Assembly (NCBI GenBank): GCA_002335605.1
Contig: BEDY01000014.1
Location: forward strand, 186,001 to 250,000
Origin: Prillingera fragicola
Lineage: Eukaryota > Basidiomycota > Tremellomycetes > Trichosporonales > Trichosporonaceae
Length of the DNA: 64,000 nucleotides
Direction: 5' to 3'
In this document: one piece after another, positions 33,247 through 43,548 of the stretch
Numbering within the stretch: the first letter of the stretch is position 1
How the letters are laid out: each line of letters opens with the position of its first letter
Position numbers and translations under genes: made by a program
The notes under the pieces: generated by a model
Seen by the model: only the letters and a program-made list of their open reading frames with translations
Told to the model about the DNA's origin: nothing
The model's database searches: none

Positions 33247-34582
33247 CTATTTCTTGGCAAGCACAGCAAGGTCTCCCAAGCTGTTCATCACAAACTTGGG
33301 CACCACATCGCTAGGGTGGTCGCCGTACACCTGCTCCTTGGCCGTCACACCGCCCAGCACGAGGAGAGAGCGCACACCGTTGTTGTTCGCAAACGCGATG
33401 TCTGTTGCCAAGTTGTCGCCCACCATGAGCGCGCGTTTGGGGTCGAAATGGTGCTCGGCGATGATGGCGTCCATCATGGGGGCGTTGGGCTTGCCGATAA
33501 CCGTGGGCTCGCGCTTTCCGTGAAGCGCGAATACGAGAGGCGCCGAAAGCGAGCCAGAGCCTGCGGAATCAGCACATGACAACGGGGAGGGAGTAGAGGC
33601 CCAGCAGGAGGGCCAGCAGGAGGTACAGCGAGGGGGAGGATAACAAGAGTGAGGAAAGTGGACTTACCGGGGTAGAATGTGCCGTGGGTGGGGAAGACAC
33701 GATCCTGGTTGGTGAGCAGGAAGTGGCAGTTGGGGTCGTCGCGCAGGTAGGTGAACGCCTTGCCGAGCTTGAGGTAGTCTGAGCAGGTTAGAATGTATTC
33801 ATGATCAAGAAGGAGGAGGAAATGAGCAACCCTCCGAGACACTCACTGATGCCCGAGTCAAAGCCACACAGGACAGCACCAATAGTAGGGTCGGCAGTGA
33901 AGTGGCTCCAGTCCATGCTGGGGATGAACTTGCGGTCCTCGGGGTCCTGTAGAGTCAGCCGGCGTCCGATTTGAGTTGCGCCACCAGGTTACTAACCGTG
34001 CCACCACAGTGCTTGATGCCCACGGCGTCGAGCTCGTCCTCGAGACCCTTCTCGCCGAGAACGTAAACACGCTTATCCTCGGGGAAGTTGAGGACCTTCT
34101 TCATGTAGACGGCCGAGGCGTAAGCCGAGCCGAAGAGCTCCGACTGAGGAGTTAGCCAATGCAATGGGACAGGGCGTAGCGGCGACGTGCTCCACCAGCT
34201 TGACAACTTTGCAGCTTGATACCAGGTGCGCGGCAACATAAAGCACCCCGTGTCACCCATGAATCAGTTACGCACCTCGTGAGCCTCAATGCCGAGCTTG
34301 TCAAAGGTCCCCTTGAGGATCTTGCGCGACTTGGTGGCGTTGTTGGTGACAAAGATAATCTTCTTGCCTGCGCTCGCGTGAGCTCGCTACCCAGCTGACC
34401 AAGTTCCTCGTGTCCTACTCACCAGCGTCACGGATCATCTGAAGGACGGTCTTGACCCCGGGGACAACTTCGGGGCCGTGGTAGATGACACCGTCGCAGT
34501 CGAAGAGGAACGTGTCGACGCTGTCAAAGAGCTCCTTGAGCTGCTCGGGCTTGTCGAGGAAAGGAGGGAGAGAGGCAGTCAT
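33247..34582 (-). CDS. PHO13: HAD phosphatase, 4-nitrophenylphosphatase/phosphoglycolate phosphatase type
   Basis: Magnesium-dependent HAD phosphatase of about 312 residues, the Pho13/PGP group, which dephosphorylates 2-phosphoglycolate and related damaged metabolites. At least six exons. The start at 34582 reads MTASLPPFLDKPEQLKELF. HAD motif I is FLFDCDGVIYHG with both Asp residues. Motif II is KIIFVTNNATKSRK. The cap domain includes YVLGEKGLEDELDAVG and CHFLLTNQDRVFPTHG. Motif III/IV is VIGKPNAPMMDAI followed by RALMVGDNLATDIAFANN, with the acidic metal ligands. One intron (about 33563-33667) is longer than usual and carries a 12-13-bp GGCCAGCAGGA repeat. The gene shares a 222-bp divergent promoter with EAF6. 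Confidence 0.94.
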
Positions 34583-34804
34583 TGCGGGAGGATGTTTTTT
34601 TTTCAGTAAGAGTGAGAGTAACAAGCCGACAGTAGCTGATGAGCAATAGGACAAGAGTAAAAGCAGCTGGGCGGTGATAAGATCTTTGAGCAACCCCAAA
34701 GTGTCCGGCATCGGCTGTGCCTGGCTCCAACCCACCGCAGTATAATCTCCGGCCCGGGATCCCGATCGCACGCGACTTCTCTCCATCCACCATCCACGTC
34801 CACC
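34583..34804. promoter_or_regulatory. Compact divergent promoter, PHO13 / EAF6
   Basis: Only 222 bp separate the two start codons. A TATAATC-like element lies at about 34740-34746, some 60 bp before the EAF6 ATG, and a T-run lies next to the PHO13 start. Confidence 0.5.
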
Positions 34805-35622
34805 ATGAGCACCCAAGGCCCACCAGCAGACGCAAAGCAGGCTCAGGCAGCAGCACTCGCAGAGATAGAGGCAGCGCAGAGGAGGAAGCGTGCATTGGAC
34901 GTCAGCTTGGTAGGTGTCGCTGTCCAAACACTGCGCCGATCCAGCCGTCGCTACCAGAAAGAGACCTCCGTGTCCCTTTTTCGTGACTCGCCACCCACCC
35001 AACAGTGCTGACACGTCACAGGCAAACGTCGAGGCAACCATCTGGGCAAACGAAGCATCCTACCTCGAGGACACGGCTGCCAGCGGCGGAAACATTATAA
35101 AGGTGAGTTGCTCCGGGCTGTGCATGCAGTGAGGCCGTCGTCGCTGGTGGCGACGGCGAAGAGAATGCCCACGGGCCAAAAATTGGGCCGGAGCCGGCCA
35201 TCCGCCGATTGTGGCGGCGTGGCCGTGGCACACACCGGACTTGTGGAGATATCGCGGACGTAGCTGTCGGCCTCGGACTCTCCAGCTACTGCAGCGGCAG
35301 GCGAGCACACCTTGCAGTGCATGCGGTACAGCTTGAAGCCAAAGCCGCCGAGAAGGCTCCGCGTCCTTCGCAACCGTTCATCGCCTCCCTGAAGCCTCCG
35401 AAGCCGAGCCTGGCAGAAGCTAACCACACCCAGGGTTTCGAGAGCTACCTCAAGCCACCAGTGCATCACGGCTACCACACCAAGCGCAAGACGGAGCCGA
35501 CGCAGGACGACCACTTGTTTAGCGGAAGCAGTGTTTCCTTCACCCAGGTAAGGACGTCCCCGCACTTTGAAGATCACGGCGGAACTGACATTCCTTCCCA
35601 GTCAATGAGCCAGCAGCGATAA
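34805..35622 (+). CDS. EAF6: EAF6-type subunit of histone acetyltransferase complexes
   Basis: Small nuclear subunit of NuA4 (and NuA3-like) histone acetyltransferase complexes. About 106 residues in four exons. Exon 1 starts MSTQGPPADAKQAQAAALAE and forms the helical part (RKRALDVSL). Exon 2 carries IWANEASYLEDTAASGGNII. Exon 3 gives the diagnostic GFESYLKPPVHHGYHTKRK, and the last exon ends SMSQQR. The family signature YLEDTxxxGNIIxGFxxYL is complete once the second intron is removed. That intron (about 35103-35427) is about 325 bp, roughly eight times the norm here; it is GC-rich with a frame open on both strands, yet reading through it from exon 2 soon meets a stop. It ends with a normal CTAACCACACCCAG. 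Confidence 0.92.
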
Positions 35623-35763
35623 TTCTTGTGTCTGTCATCTTGAGACTTTTTGCCATCTTGCAGGTATCCATATCGCAGGTATCCATGACTCCAAGCGCGA
35701 CGCAGCTCTACGCAAACGGGGAATCCGCGACCATTGCCGCCTGAGACACACCACACGCAGTTC

Positions 35764-35822
35764 AGTAGTGTCCGCGGCAGTGACCCACCAAGTAGTGTCC
35801 GCGGCAGTGGCCCACCGAGTAG
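35764..35822 (+). repeat. 27-bp tandem repeat, 2.2 copies
   Basis: Two units of 27 bp (35764-35790 and 35791-35817), each beginning AGTAGTGTCCGCGGCAGTG, differ at two positions; a third copy starts and breaks off after AGTAG. A second, smaller repeat of GCAGGTATCCAT lies about 90 bp to the left. Both sit between the convergent EAF6 and LHS1 genes (35623-35900), where no gene is seen. Confidence 0.85.
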
Positions 35823-35900
35823 AGCCATCGTGCTCAGAAGAATGCAAAATAATGCAATAATGCCATGCTGCTGTACTGGGTTGAAATCTGCTACACAATT

Positions 35901-38510
35901 CTAAAGCTCCTCGTGCTTGGGCACGCTGCCCTCCTCCTTGACCTCCTCCTCCTTGATCTCCTCCTGCTTAACCTCCTCCTCCTTCTCCTCCGCGGGCTCC
36001 GCGGAACCAGTCTCCTCCTCAGCGACCGCCGACGCAGTAGTCGAAGGCTTGGGAGGGCGGGGAGCGCGCGGTGCCTTCTTCTTGAGAAGCTTGTGCACAG
36101 CCGCCTGGACCTTTTTGCCGCGCTCGTCCAGGTCCTTGCTGAAGATCAAGGGGTCCTTGGTCTTGTCCTTTTCAATCTTGGCCTGCTCAGACATGAGGGG
36201 GTCAACCCAGTCCTCATTGTCCTTGAGCAGGTCCTTGATGGCGGCGAGCTCCTCGTCCGTGTACTTGGGCGGCGCAACGGGCTTGTCGGCGGGGGCAGCC
36301 TCGGCGGCGGCCTTGGCCTCGGTGACGTTCTTGGCAGCGTCGACCAGGAACGAGCGACCGGCCCACATGGCCTTCTGGAAGTCCTCGACCGACTTGCCGC
36401 GCGTGCGCCACTCGGTGAAGCGGACAGTAACGGGGTGCTCGAGAGTCTCGATGGCGATGCGTTTACCGAGAAGCGTCTCGACGTCGGCGTCATCGGCGTG
36501 CTCGTGAAGCCACTCGAAAGTCTGCTCAACAAGCGACTGGATGTTCTTGCGCTCCTCGGCCGTCGTAAAGTCGTGGACGGCACGGTTATCAGCGTCAGTC
36601 GAGAGCAGGTTCTGCAGGCGGTACAAGTAGCCCTCGAGCATGTTGCGCGCTTCCTCGCGGGCGCGCATGGCAGCCTCAAAGGTGGCAACGGAACGGAGGC
36701 GCGAGTGGGTCTCGCGCTTCTCCTCGCGGGTCAGAGGCTTGGAGCCGAGAGCCTTCTCGCGGAAGACAACGGGAGCGCGCGGCGCCTTGGTGGCAGGCTT
36801 GGTCTCGGTGGTGTTGTCGCCCTCGGTGGCTTCGTCACCCTCGGTGTCCTCCTTCTTCTTGCCAAACAGGCCCTTCAAGGCATTCGCGACACCTCCGTCA
36901 TCCTTGACAGTGTCGTTCGAGACAATGGCGGCGTTGGCGACCGAGAAGATGCCCTTGGTGTCAAGACGAACAGTAAGGTTGAGGACAGGCGAAGGAGCCG
37001 TGAAGTTGCTAAGGACCTGAGCAAGCTCGGGGAGGACGACAGACAGGACGGGGTTGCCGTTCTGGGTAATCTCGAGGCCTTCCTCGCCGACCTCGGGCTT
37101 GAGGAGGAGCGACTTCTTCTCGCCAAGCGGCGAGCCGGCAGGGAAGATGACCTCGTCGCCGAGGGAAAAGTCGTACGAAGCGCGCTCCTGGACCTCGATC
37201 TGCTTCATCTTGAACTGGCGGCTAAGACCTGCACCGTAGAAGGCAGCACCGAGGACCGAAGCCTCATCAGTGTTGACGCCCTGGGCAATCTTGTCCTCGT
37301 TGTCGCCGAGGGCTGCCCGGACGGCCGACTGGACAAAGGGAACGCGGCTGTTGCCTCCGAAGAGAATGACCGACTCTACGTCCTCCAGGGTGAGGTTAGC
37401 AGCCTCGAGAGCCTGAGTGACAGGGGCAGTGAAACGATCGACGCTGTCGACAAACTTCTCCTCGAGGGCGATACGCGTCATCTGGGTGCGGAAGTCGATG
37501 TCGTTGTAGAGAGACTCAATGTTGACGAGGGTCATCTGGTTGGCGCTCAGAATCTGCTTGACACGAACAGCCTCCTTCAGGAGCTTGGCCATGGCACGGG
37601 GGTCGTTGACGACATCCTTCTTGCCAGACTGCTTGATAAAGTCGGCCACGAGCATGTCACGGACGGCAAGGTCGAGATGGACACCACCGACGTCCTCGTT
37701 GCCAACAGCCATGACGTCAATGTGGGTCGTGTTGATGAGCGTCTTGGACTTGGGCGAAGGACGGTACGAGGTCTGGTAGAGCGCAAAGACGGTAGCCGAG
37801 GTGGCAAACGCGCCCGAGTCGTAGACAACCTCGTACTGCTTGTTGCCGAGGCCAGTCTCGGGGTCGTAGTCGGGGAAGGTGCGGGTCATCGCGTAATTGA
37901 GAGCGACACCAGTGCCCTCACCAATCATAGCGAGGCAGGACATGCCCTGCAGCTCGAGCGCATCGCGGTAAGCGCGGCGCTGCTGCTGGGTCCACAGAGC
38001 GGGAACGGTGACGACGGCCTGGGTGATCGTCTCCCCATCGGCTGCCTCCTCGGCGAGAGCACGGAAGTAGGCGATCTGGTGCGCGAGGAGCGCTGTGGGG
38101 GTCCAAGCCTGTTCCTCAAGAAGGGGCTTGGGGACAATAAACTCGGGAATGTCGGGGTGGGCAAAGATCAACTGGCCGTGCTCGTTGACGATGGGCGGGT
38201 TGGGGTAGATTGCCGGGGTCTGGACTTCGGTGGTGGCGAGAAGAGGCTTGACATAGGGGTAGTGGGTGTTGGGGAACCGGGTTGACGACATTTTCCCCTC
38301 TGCGCCAAAGACGCGATCCTTGCGCTTCCAGCCGACTACGCTGCTGATCTTGCGCCTGCTATCCCGGTCGAGCAGGACGTCAAAGGGGATTCCGGGCTTT
38401 ACGAGGGAGAGTTTTGTGAATTCAGCTCCATAGTCGATGGCAAGGAGTGCTGCCTGGACTGCTGGGAGTACCAGAGCGAGCAGTATAAAGAGACAGCGTT
38501 GCAGCCTCAT
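35901..38510 (-). CDS. LHS1: ER-lumenal Hsp70-like chaperone (Lhs1/Grp170 family), intronless
   Basis: Large Hsp70 of the ER lumen that acts as nucleotide-exchange factor for BiP/Kar2 and assists translocation and folding. 869 residues in one exon, notable in a locus where almost all genes are split. The start at 38510 opens a signal peptide (MRLQRCLFILLALVLPAVQA); an in-frame ATG 75 bp upstream would bury it. The ATPase domain begins LLAIDYGAEFTKLSLV, has VVTVPALWTQQQRRA, and keeps VILFGGNSRVPFVQ (residues 381-394). The phosphate-2 loop reads DSGAFATSA (231-239), less Gly-rich than the usual GxGS form. A Lys/Glu/Thr-rich insert near residues 560-590 precedes the alpha-helical C-terminal domain. 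The last residues are acidic and end KHEEL, an HDEL-type retrieval signal. Codon choice is strongly biased: TTA, CTA and TCA codons are almost absent. Confidence 0.95.
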   Translation of the reverse strand: MRLQRCLFILLALVLPAVQAALLAIDYGAEFTKLSLVKPGIPFDVLLDRDSRRKISSVVGWKRKDRVFGAEGKMSSTRFPNTHYPYVKPLLATTEVQTPAIYPNPPIVNEHGQLIFAHPDIPEFIVPKPLLEEQAWTPTALLAHQIAYFRALAEEAADGETITQAVVTVPALWTQQQRRAYRDALELQGMSCLAMIGEGTGVALNYAMTRTFPDYDPETGLGNKQYEVVYDSGAFATSATVFALYQTSYRPSPKSKTLINTTHIDVMAVGNEDVGGVHLDLAVRDMLVADFIKQSGKKDVVNDPRAMAKLLKEAVRVKQILSANQMTLVNIESLYNDIDFRTQMTRIALEEKFVDSVDRFTAPVTQALEAANLTLEDVESVILFGGNSRVPFVQSAVRAALGDNEDKIAQGVNTDEASVLGAAFYGAGLSRQFKMKQIEVQERASYDFSLGDEVIFPAGSPLGEKKSLLLKPEVGEEGLEITQNGNPVLSVVLPELAQVLSNFTAPSPVLNLTVRLDTKGIFSVANAAIVSNDTVKDDGGVANALKGLFGKKKEDTEGDEATEGDNTTETKPATKAPRAPVVFREKALGSKPLTREEKRETHSRLRSVATFEAAMRAREEARNMLEGYLYRLQNLLSTDADNRAVHDFTTAEERKNIQSLVEQTFEWLHEHADDADVETLLGKRIAIETLEHPVTVRFTEWRTRGKSVEDFQKAMWAGRSFLVDAAKNVTEAKAAAEAAPADKPVAPPKYTDEELAAIKDLLKDNEDWVDPLMSEQAKIEKDKTKDPLIFSKDLDERGKKVQAAVHKLLKKKAPRAPRPPKPSTTASAVAEEETGSAEPAEEKEEEVKQEEIKEEEVKEEGSVPKHEEL

Positions 38511-39998
38511 GACTGTTTGAGCAGTGTGCTCTGCGTGTGTGGTTTGCGAGAGAGATGAAAGAAGGAAATGAACAACAACAGCCACGTAGCGAGGGGTTGC
38601 TCTTGAAATCTCTGGAATCTACGGTGAGACGTGGAGGTACTCAGGGAGTCCGGGATCTGCCACGCGTCGCAGCTGCCACGTCATTCTTGCGATGAGTGGA
38701 GGTGGTCCATGACTGCAAGGAGGTACTCTTCTGTGCATGCGACAACGGCGATTAGGCGAGAAGAGGGCAAAGTTGAGAAGAGAGCTGTCAAGTCGAAAGC
38801 GAAGAGATCCATTGTTCGGCGGAGTTTTCACACCCAATTTCCCACTGGACAGTCTTGAGATACACACAACGGCCAGTCAACATAACTAACCCCCACACAT
38901 GTGAGTTTTGAGATACACACAGTGGCGACGCCAATGTAACCAAACCCCACACAATGAGTTTCAGATACATACAGTGGCCACTCCAACATAACCAAATCCC
39001 ACAGAATGAGTTTTGAGATGCACACGACGGCCACTCCAGAGTGGCTACAAGGCTTTTTAGTTGAGGCAAGGGGATGAGAAGTTTGCTCTAAAGAGTTGCT
39101 GACGCGGTTCGAAAATTGGCAGGGGCTAGGGCATGTTGTTGTGGGCATGTGTGAGAGAACGTGCAGACGAGAAGGAGATGCACTGTGAGGTGTGTCTGAT
39201 GAACATGGCGTACCATGCGAACTGGCGCCTCCACTGCCATACGTCACGGCCGCCACCAGCCACCATGCTGCCCAGCCACGGTGTTGCCGCCACAGACGAA
39301 CTGGAGCGGAGCTCGACCGAGCCAAGGTCATCGTGTTCCTTTCTCGGTCTTCGTCACTGGGATTCTTTTTCGCATACACAGCCAGCTTATCTCACAACAA
39401 TAGCTACATCAATACGATTTGGGTGCATCCCCCTGCTTGTGGTGAATTCCCGGATCGGATCTGAGGACTGGATGATCAAGCAAGCCCGGGCATCAAACAC
39501 CAAAGTGGAGACAACGCAGAGGACAACGGCCACGACGACCATGACGGAAATGACTTTCCCGCCGCTCAGACAGTCCTTTCCTACTGCTGGGCAGGGCCTC
39601 TCCTTCACATCAAGTCGTCCTTCCTACCGCCAGCAGCTGGTGACGGTGGACCGCCCGCTTGGTCATGTGGCGTTTGCCCACAATGCGGACTCACAGAAGC
39701 TCTCAGAAGCAGATCTGGACTGACAACAGACTTTTCACGCTGACTACGCCTCCTCCTTTCGTGGTTTCTTCGCACTGCAGCCTGGTGCTGACACAAGACG
39801 CCCGTAGCAGACAGATTGCTGACATGCAGCAAGCCTCACACCGAACCACGTCACGCATTCACCACCAGACTGACCATCTCTGGAAAGGCATATAACATAT
39901 AACAACTACCCGAGCCTGGAGATTGAGCCCCAGCAACCTTCCAAACTCCCCTCACCACTGCATTCATAACCTACCTAATCCAGCTCCATACACCCACA
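38511..39998. other. Intergenic region upstream of LHS1 with minisatellite
   Basis: About 1.5 kb between divergent LHS1 and the SDR gene. It contains the 53-bp repeat listed separately. A frame of 196 codons at 39133-39723 on the plus strand has no recognisable domain and no splice pattern, so I do not call it a gene. The right end is the SDR promoter. Confidence 0.5.
38855..39046. repeat. Degenerate tandem repeat, unit about 53 bp, 3.6 copies
   Basis: Units start at 38855, 38908, 38960 and 39013 with the shared opening TTGAGATACACACA (variants TTCAGATACATACA and TTGAGATGCACACG). Each continues with a GGCCA/CTCCAACATAACC-like middle and ends CCCACACAATGAGTTT. Spacing is 53, 52 and 53 bp. The units differ at many positions, so the array is old. 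It lies 345-540 bp upstream of the LHS1 start. Confidence 0.88.
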
Positions 39999-41091
39999 AT
40001 GCCCGCTGTCCACTCTGGTCTCGTTCTCGTCACTGGCGCCACAGGCTTTATCGGCGCCCAGATTGCCCGCCAAATCCTCGACGCCGGTTTCGCCGTCCGG
40101 CTCACAGCCCGCACAGCCGCCAAGGCAGAGTATCTCAGCAAGAACTTTGACGGCAAGGTTGAGACTGTCATTGTCAAGGACATTACCGCCCCCGGTGCCT
40201 TTGACGCTGCCGTCGTCGGTATCGATGCGGTCGTCAACGCTGCGTCGCCCGTCGATCTGGCCCTCAAGGGCGACCCAGCGCTGATCACTGGACCCGCAGT
40301 TGCCGGCATCATGCGCCTTCTCGAGGCGCTCGACAACTTTAGCGAGGCCAAGCGCGTAATTCACATCAGCTCTGTCTGCACCGCCGGCGGTGATCCTGCC
40401 ACCTACGACGGCCCGCTCACGTTCACCGAGGCGGACTGGAATGACCGCGACCTCGACACGGTGAACACCCTCGGCGCCGAGGCAACCGGCCAGGAGAAGT
40501 ATGACGGTACGTGCCGCTCGCAATACGCCGCTGACAGACCCAGCCAGCAAGATGCTCTCGGAGCGCGCGTTCTGGACCCACCTGGAGACGAAGCGGAGCT
40601 ACGACGGCGTAGCAATCCTCCCCTCCATGGTCCTCGGCAGACCCACCCAAGTAGCCTCTGACGTCGCGACGCACCCAGTCCTCAACTGGATGAAAGAGTA
40701 CCTGAAGCCCGGCATCTCGGACGAGCAGCTCAGCACCAAGCTCTGGCCCATCGTCGACGTCCTCGAGGTCGCCGACTCGTGCGTGCTGGCCCTCAAAGCC
40801 CCCGCGGTCGCGGGGGAGCGGTTCCTCGTCGTCGCCGAGTCTCTTTGGGGGAACGACGTTGCGCTCGTAAGTGGCCCCTTGGTTGCCGCGGCTGACATCT
40901 AGGCCGCTGCTCGCGCCACCGGCAACAAGTCTATCAGCCAAGGCAACGACGATCCCAAGTACCAGGCCGAGCTCGCTGCAACGGCTATCGCCTATGACGG
41001 CTCAAAGGCGCAGCGCGTCCTTGGCGTCAAGTACCGCACCAAGGAGGAGACGCTTGATGCCATGTTCCAGTGGTTCCTGGAGACGTGGTGA
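39999..41091 (+). CDS. Extended short-chain dehydrogenase/reductase (Gre2/dihydroflavonol reductase-like)
   Basis: NADP(H)-dependent carbonyl reductase of about 338 residues in three exons. The start at 39999 reads MPAVHSGLVLVTGATGFIGA, with the nucleotide-binding TGATGFIG loop, and RLTARTAAKAEYL follows as the cofactor-specificity region. The catalytic Ser is in HISSVCTAGG. The catalytic Tyr and Lys are brought together by the first intron: QEKYD joined to ASKMLSERAF gives YDASK (YxxSK). The acceptor end reads CTGACAGACCCAG. The substrate region includes GVAILPSMVLGRPTQ, and the last exon ends EETLDAMFQWFLETW. Relatives reduce methylglyoxal, isovaleraldehyde or plant-type ketones. The gene converges on a cytochrome P450 with a 153-bp gap; whether the two work together is unknown. 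Confidence 0.92.
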
Positions 41092-41244
41092 GGTCTGGTA
41101 GCCTCGCAGATTCTCTGTACAGAGCCTTTGTACTCTAGCTGGGTGATAATTAGTTTGTACTCGGTGATGATACGCTGCTCAGCACAACATACATTACAAA
41201 CTTCCATTTTAAACGCCTCAAAGAACAGACACTGTCCTAGAAAA

Positions 41245-43084
41245 CTAATCGACAAGACTGACGAGCATGGGAAGCTGCTGCGCGCCATTGAGCTCGCCCA
41301 CGACGCGAGGGCGCATAATGATAATGGCCGTGTCGGCAATGACGGGCTTGCTGGGGAGCTCCTCAAACTTGAACGAGCGGAGCAGCATCTGCTTGTCAGC
41401 GTCCGTTGCAAGGAGGCAGAGACACTTACAAACAGCACGACCTTGAGCTCGGCGACAGCGAAGCGGTAGCCAATGCAGTTGCGAGCACCGCCCATGAACG
41501 TGAGGATGTTTCCGTACACGCCGGGAAGATGGGCCTTGGGGATGCCGTCGACGTCGAATCGGTCTGGGTTGAAGGACTCGGCGTCGTCGCCCCAGAACTC
41601 CTTCATGCGGTTCACGCAGATGATGGCTGGAGAGTCAGTTTCAGCCGCCGTGAGGGGGATACACACGGATCTGGAAGTCGGTGCCCGTCTTGACTGGCAC
41701 GCTGTCCATCATCTTGCCGTCCCGGCCCATGACGGGGTTGGTCAGGGGAAGCATGACCGTCTTCTTTGCGATGTAGGTGCGCTCCGTGGCAGGAACGACA
41801 CCGTCGTAGCGGAGAATCTCGTGGACGACCTTATCGAGGTAAGGAAGGGCATTGAGTTCGTCACTGGACGTCAGCGAGCAAGCAGGTGTACACTCACAGT
41901 CCGGGACGGTCGCTGGCCACCGAGCAGACCTCTGCTCGAAGTTTGTCTTGAACATGTTGATTCTCGACGAGGCGCAACAGACCCCAAGAAGCCGAAGTGG
42001 ACGTTGTTTCACTGCCGGCCAGCATGAAAGTGGTAATCTGCGCGAGAACTTCGTCGTCGCTCAAACGCTGGTCGGGACGAAGGTCGGGTGACACGTTTGC
42101 CCGCATGAGAAGCGACAAGAGGTCCTTGCCCCCCGACTTGCTCTTTTCGTACCCGATACTCTTCTCGGCTTCAATGGCACTCTTTTGGCGCTCCACAATC
42201 TCACGGCCAATGCTAACGCACATGTTACGGCTGTGGGCTACTCGGCGGTTGTGCTCGTTCTGGAACACACGCAGGACGGGAAAGATGGTCTGCAGAATCC
42301 TCCACAAGGTCACCTTTTGGCCTTCGCGGATCATGTCGTTGAACGAGTCGGCGAGCGGGGCCGGAGTGTCGCCAAATGAGTTGAACTCGTACCCAAATCC
42401 AGCTGTGCCAATGACGTCCAAGGTGTACTTGGAGAGATACTTGACAATGTCAATCTTGCGCGCACCAGGGACAATGTCCTGGGGGGCAGGAGGCGTAGGC
42501 GAAGGTACCTCCTGCTCGGCAACAGCATCGTCCTCAATAATGCTAGTAACCTTGAGACGCATCTCTTCGGCCTTGTCCCACATGATCGATACCATGTCGC
42601 GGATCGAGGCAGGCGAGAAGGCAGGGTTGAGCACACGCCTCTGGCGGCGGTGATGAGCGCCTTCGGCAGTGAGGACACCATCGCCAAGAAGCTCGGCTAG
42701 AGCTTGGCTGTTACGAACGGGCTTGACAAAGTCGTCCGAGTGCTGGACGATAAACGCCAGCGCAGCAGGGTCGACCGTGATCACACGTTGGCTGCCCAGC
42801 AGAGCCCGGACACGGAAGGTCTGGCCAAACTCGCGAATCCACCTAAAGTTGACCTCGGCTGCTGGCTTTTCAATAATCTCCTTGACATTGCCCCAGACGG
42901 CGCTCAGGGGAGCGGGTCCTGGCAGGTTGGTGAACGAGGCGTTGCGCTCGCGGTAAGGGAACAGGAAGTAGTAGCCCACCAGAATTAGAACAGCCAGAAT
43001 TGGCACACCAATAACAAGTCCACGAACGGTCTTGCGCAGGGCGTACTTTAGCCCATCGAGGGCGATATCGCGCCATACGTCCAT
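41245..43084 (-). CDS. Cytochrome P450 monooxygenase, membrane-anchored
   Basis: Heme-thiolate monooxygenase of about 560 residues in four exons, expected on the ER membrane. The start at 43084 (MDVWRDIALDGLKYALRKT) is followed by an anchor helix (LVIGVPILAVLILVGYYFLF) and a Pro-rich hinge (NLPGPAPL). The I-helix oxygen-activation motif is AGSETTSTSASWGLL. The K-helix ExxR is EILRYDG. The PERF region reads FNPDRFDVDG, and the heme-binding loop is FMGGARNCIGYRFAVAE with the axial Cys. The last three introns end CTGACGTCCAG, CTGACTCTCCAG and CTGACAAG (or four bases later). The CYP family and substrate cannot be assigned by eye. It shares a 464-bp promoter region with the next gene. Confidence 0.95.
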
Positions 43085-43548
43085 CTCTGTGGTGACCGTT
43101 GCGGGACAGTGATGTTGATGGGAAGAGGGTACAATCTGTCCAATGTGACTTGATGCTTGCTCTTTAAAGGACGAGCAACCGATACCCGATTACGTTAGCT
43201 TGCTGTAGCTTCGCGCCAGCCCTCTGCTGCAAGCCGCGTTCCTAGGAGGACAGTGCCGTCGGAACGTGACCTGGAACCTCGGACAAGAGCAACCTGTTAG
43301 TAGAGAGAAGTGCGGGTATGGTAGACGGCGTGCGGGTGTCGCGTAGGCAGAGGACGCCTGCTTTGGAAGTGCGACGTGAACTCAAAGGCCGGTTGGGAGA
43401 CGACAAAAGTGGAGGGATCGACAGAACGCGGATCACACATTCATTGAGATGTACGATGACGTAATGCGTTGCCACCCAACACTGGCACGGAATGCTACGA
43501 CTCTCATCGCCAGCCACCGCTTTCGTTCGTCTGTCCATCACATCCACC
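43085..43548. promoter_or_regulatory. Divergent promoter region, P450 / coiled-coil protein
   Basis: A 464-bp spacer between divergent starts. No gene and no distinctive motif are seen. Confidence 0.4.

Noticed and set aside
35865..38285. An 806-codon open frame on the plus strand
   Set aside because: It runs exactly codon-for-codon opposite LHS1. It is open only because LHS1 avoids TTA, CTA and TCA codons. Its translation is Leu/Val/Gly-rich with no domain.
39133..39723. 196-codon frame between the minisatellite and the SDR gene
   Set aside because: No recognisable domain, no splice signals, and composition like the surrounding non-coding DNA.
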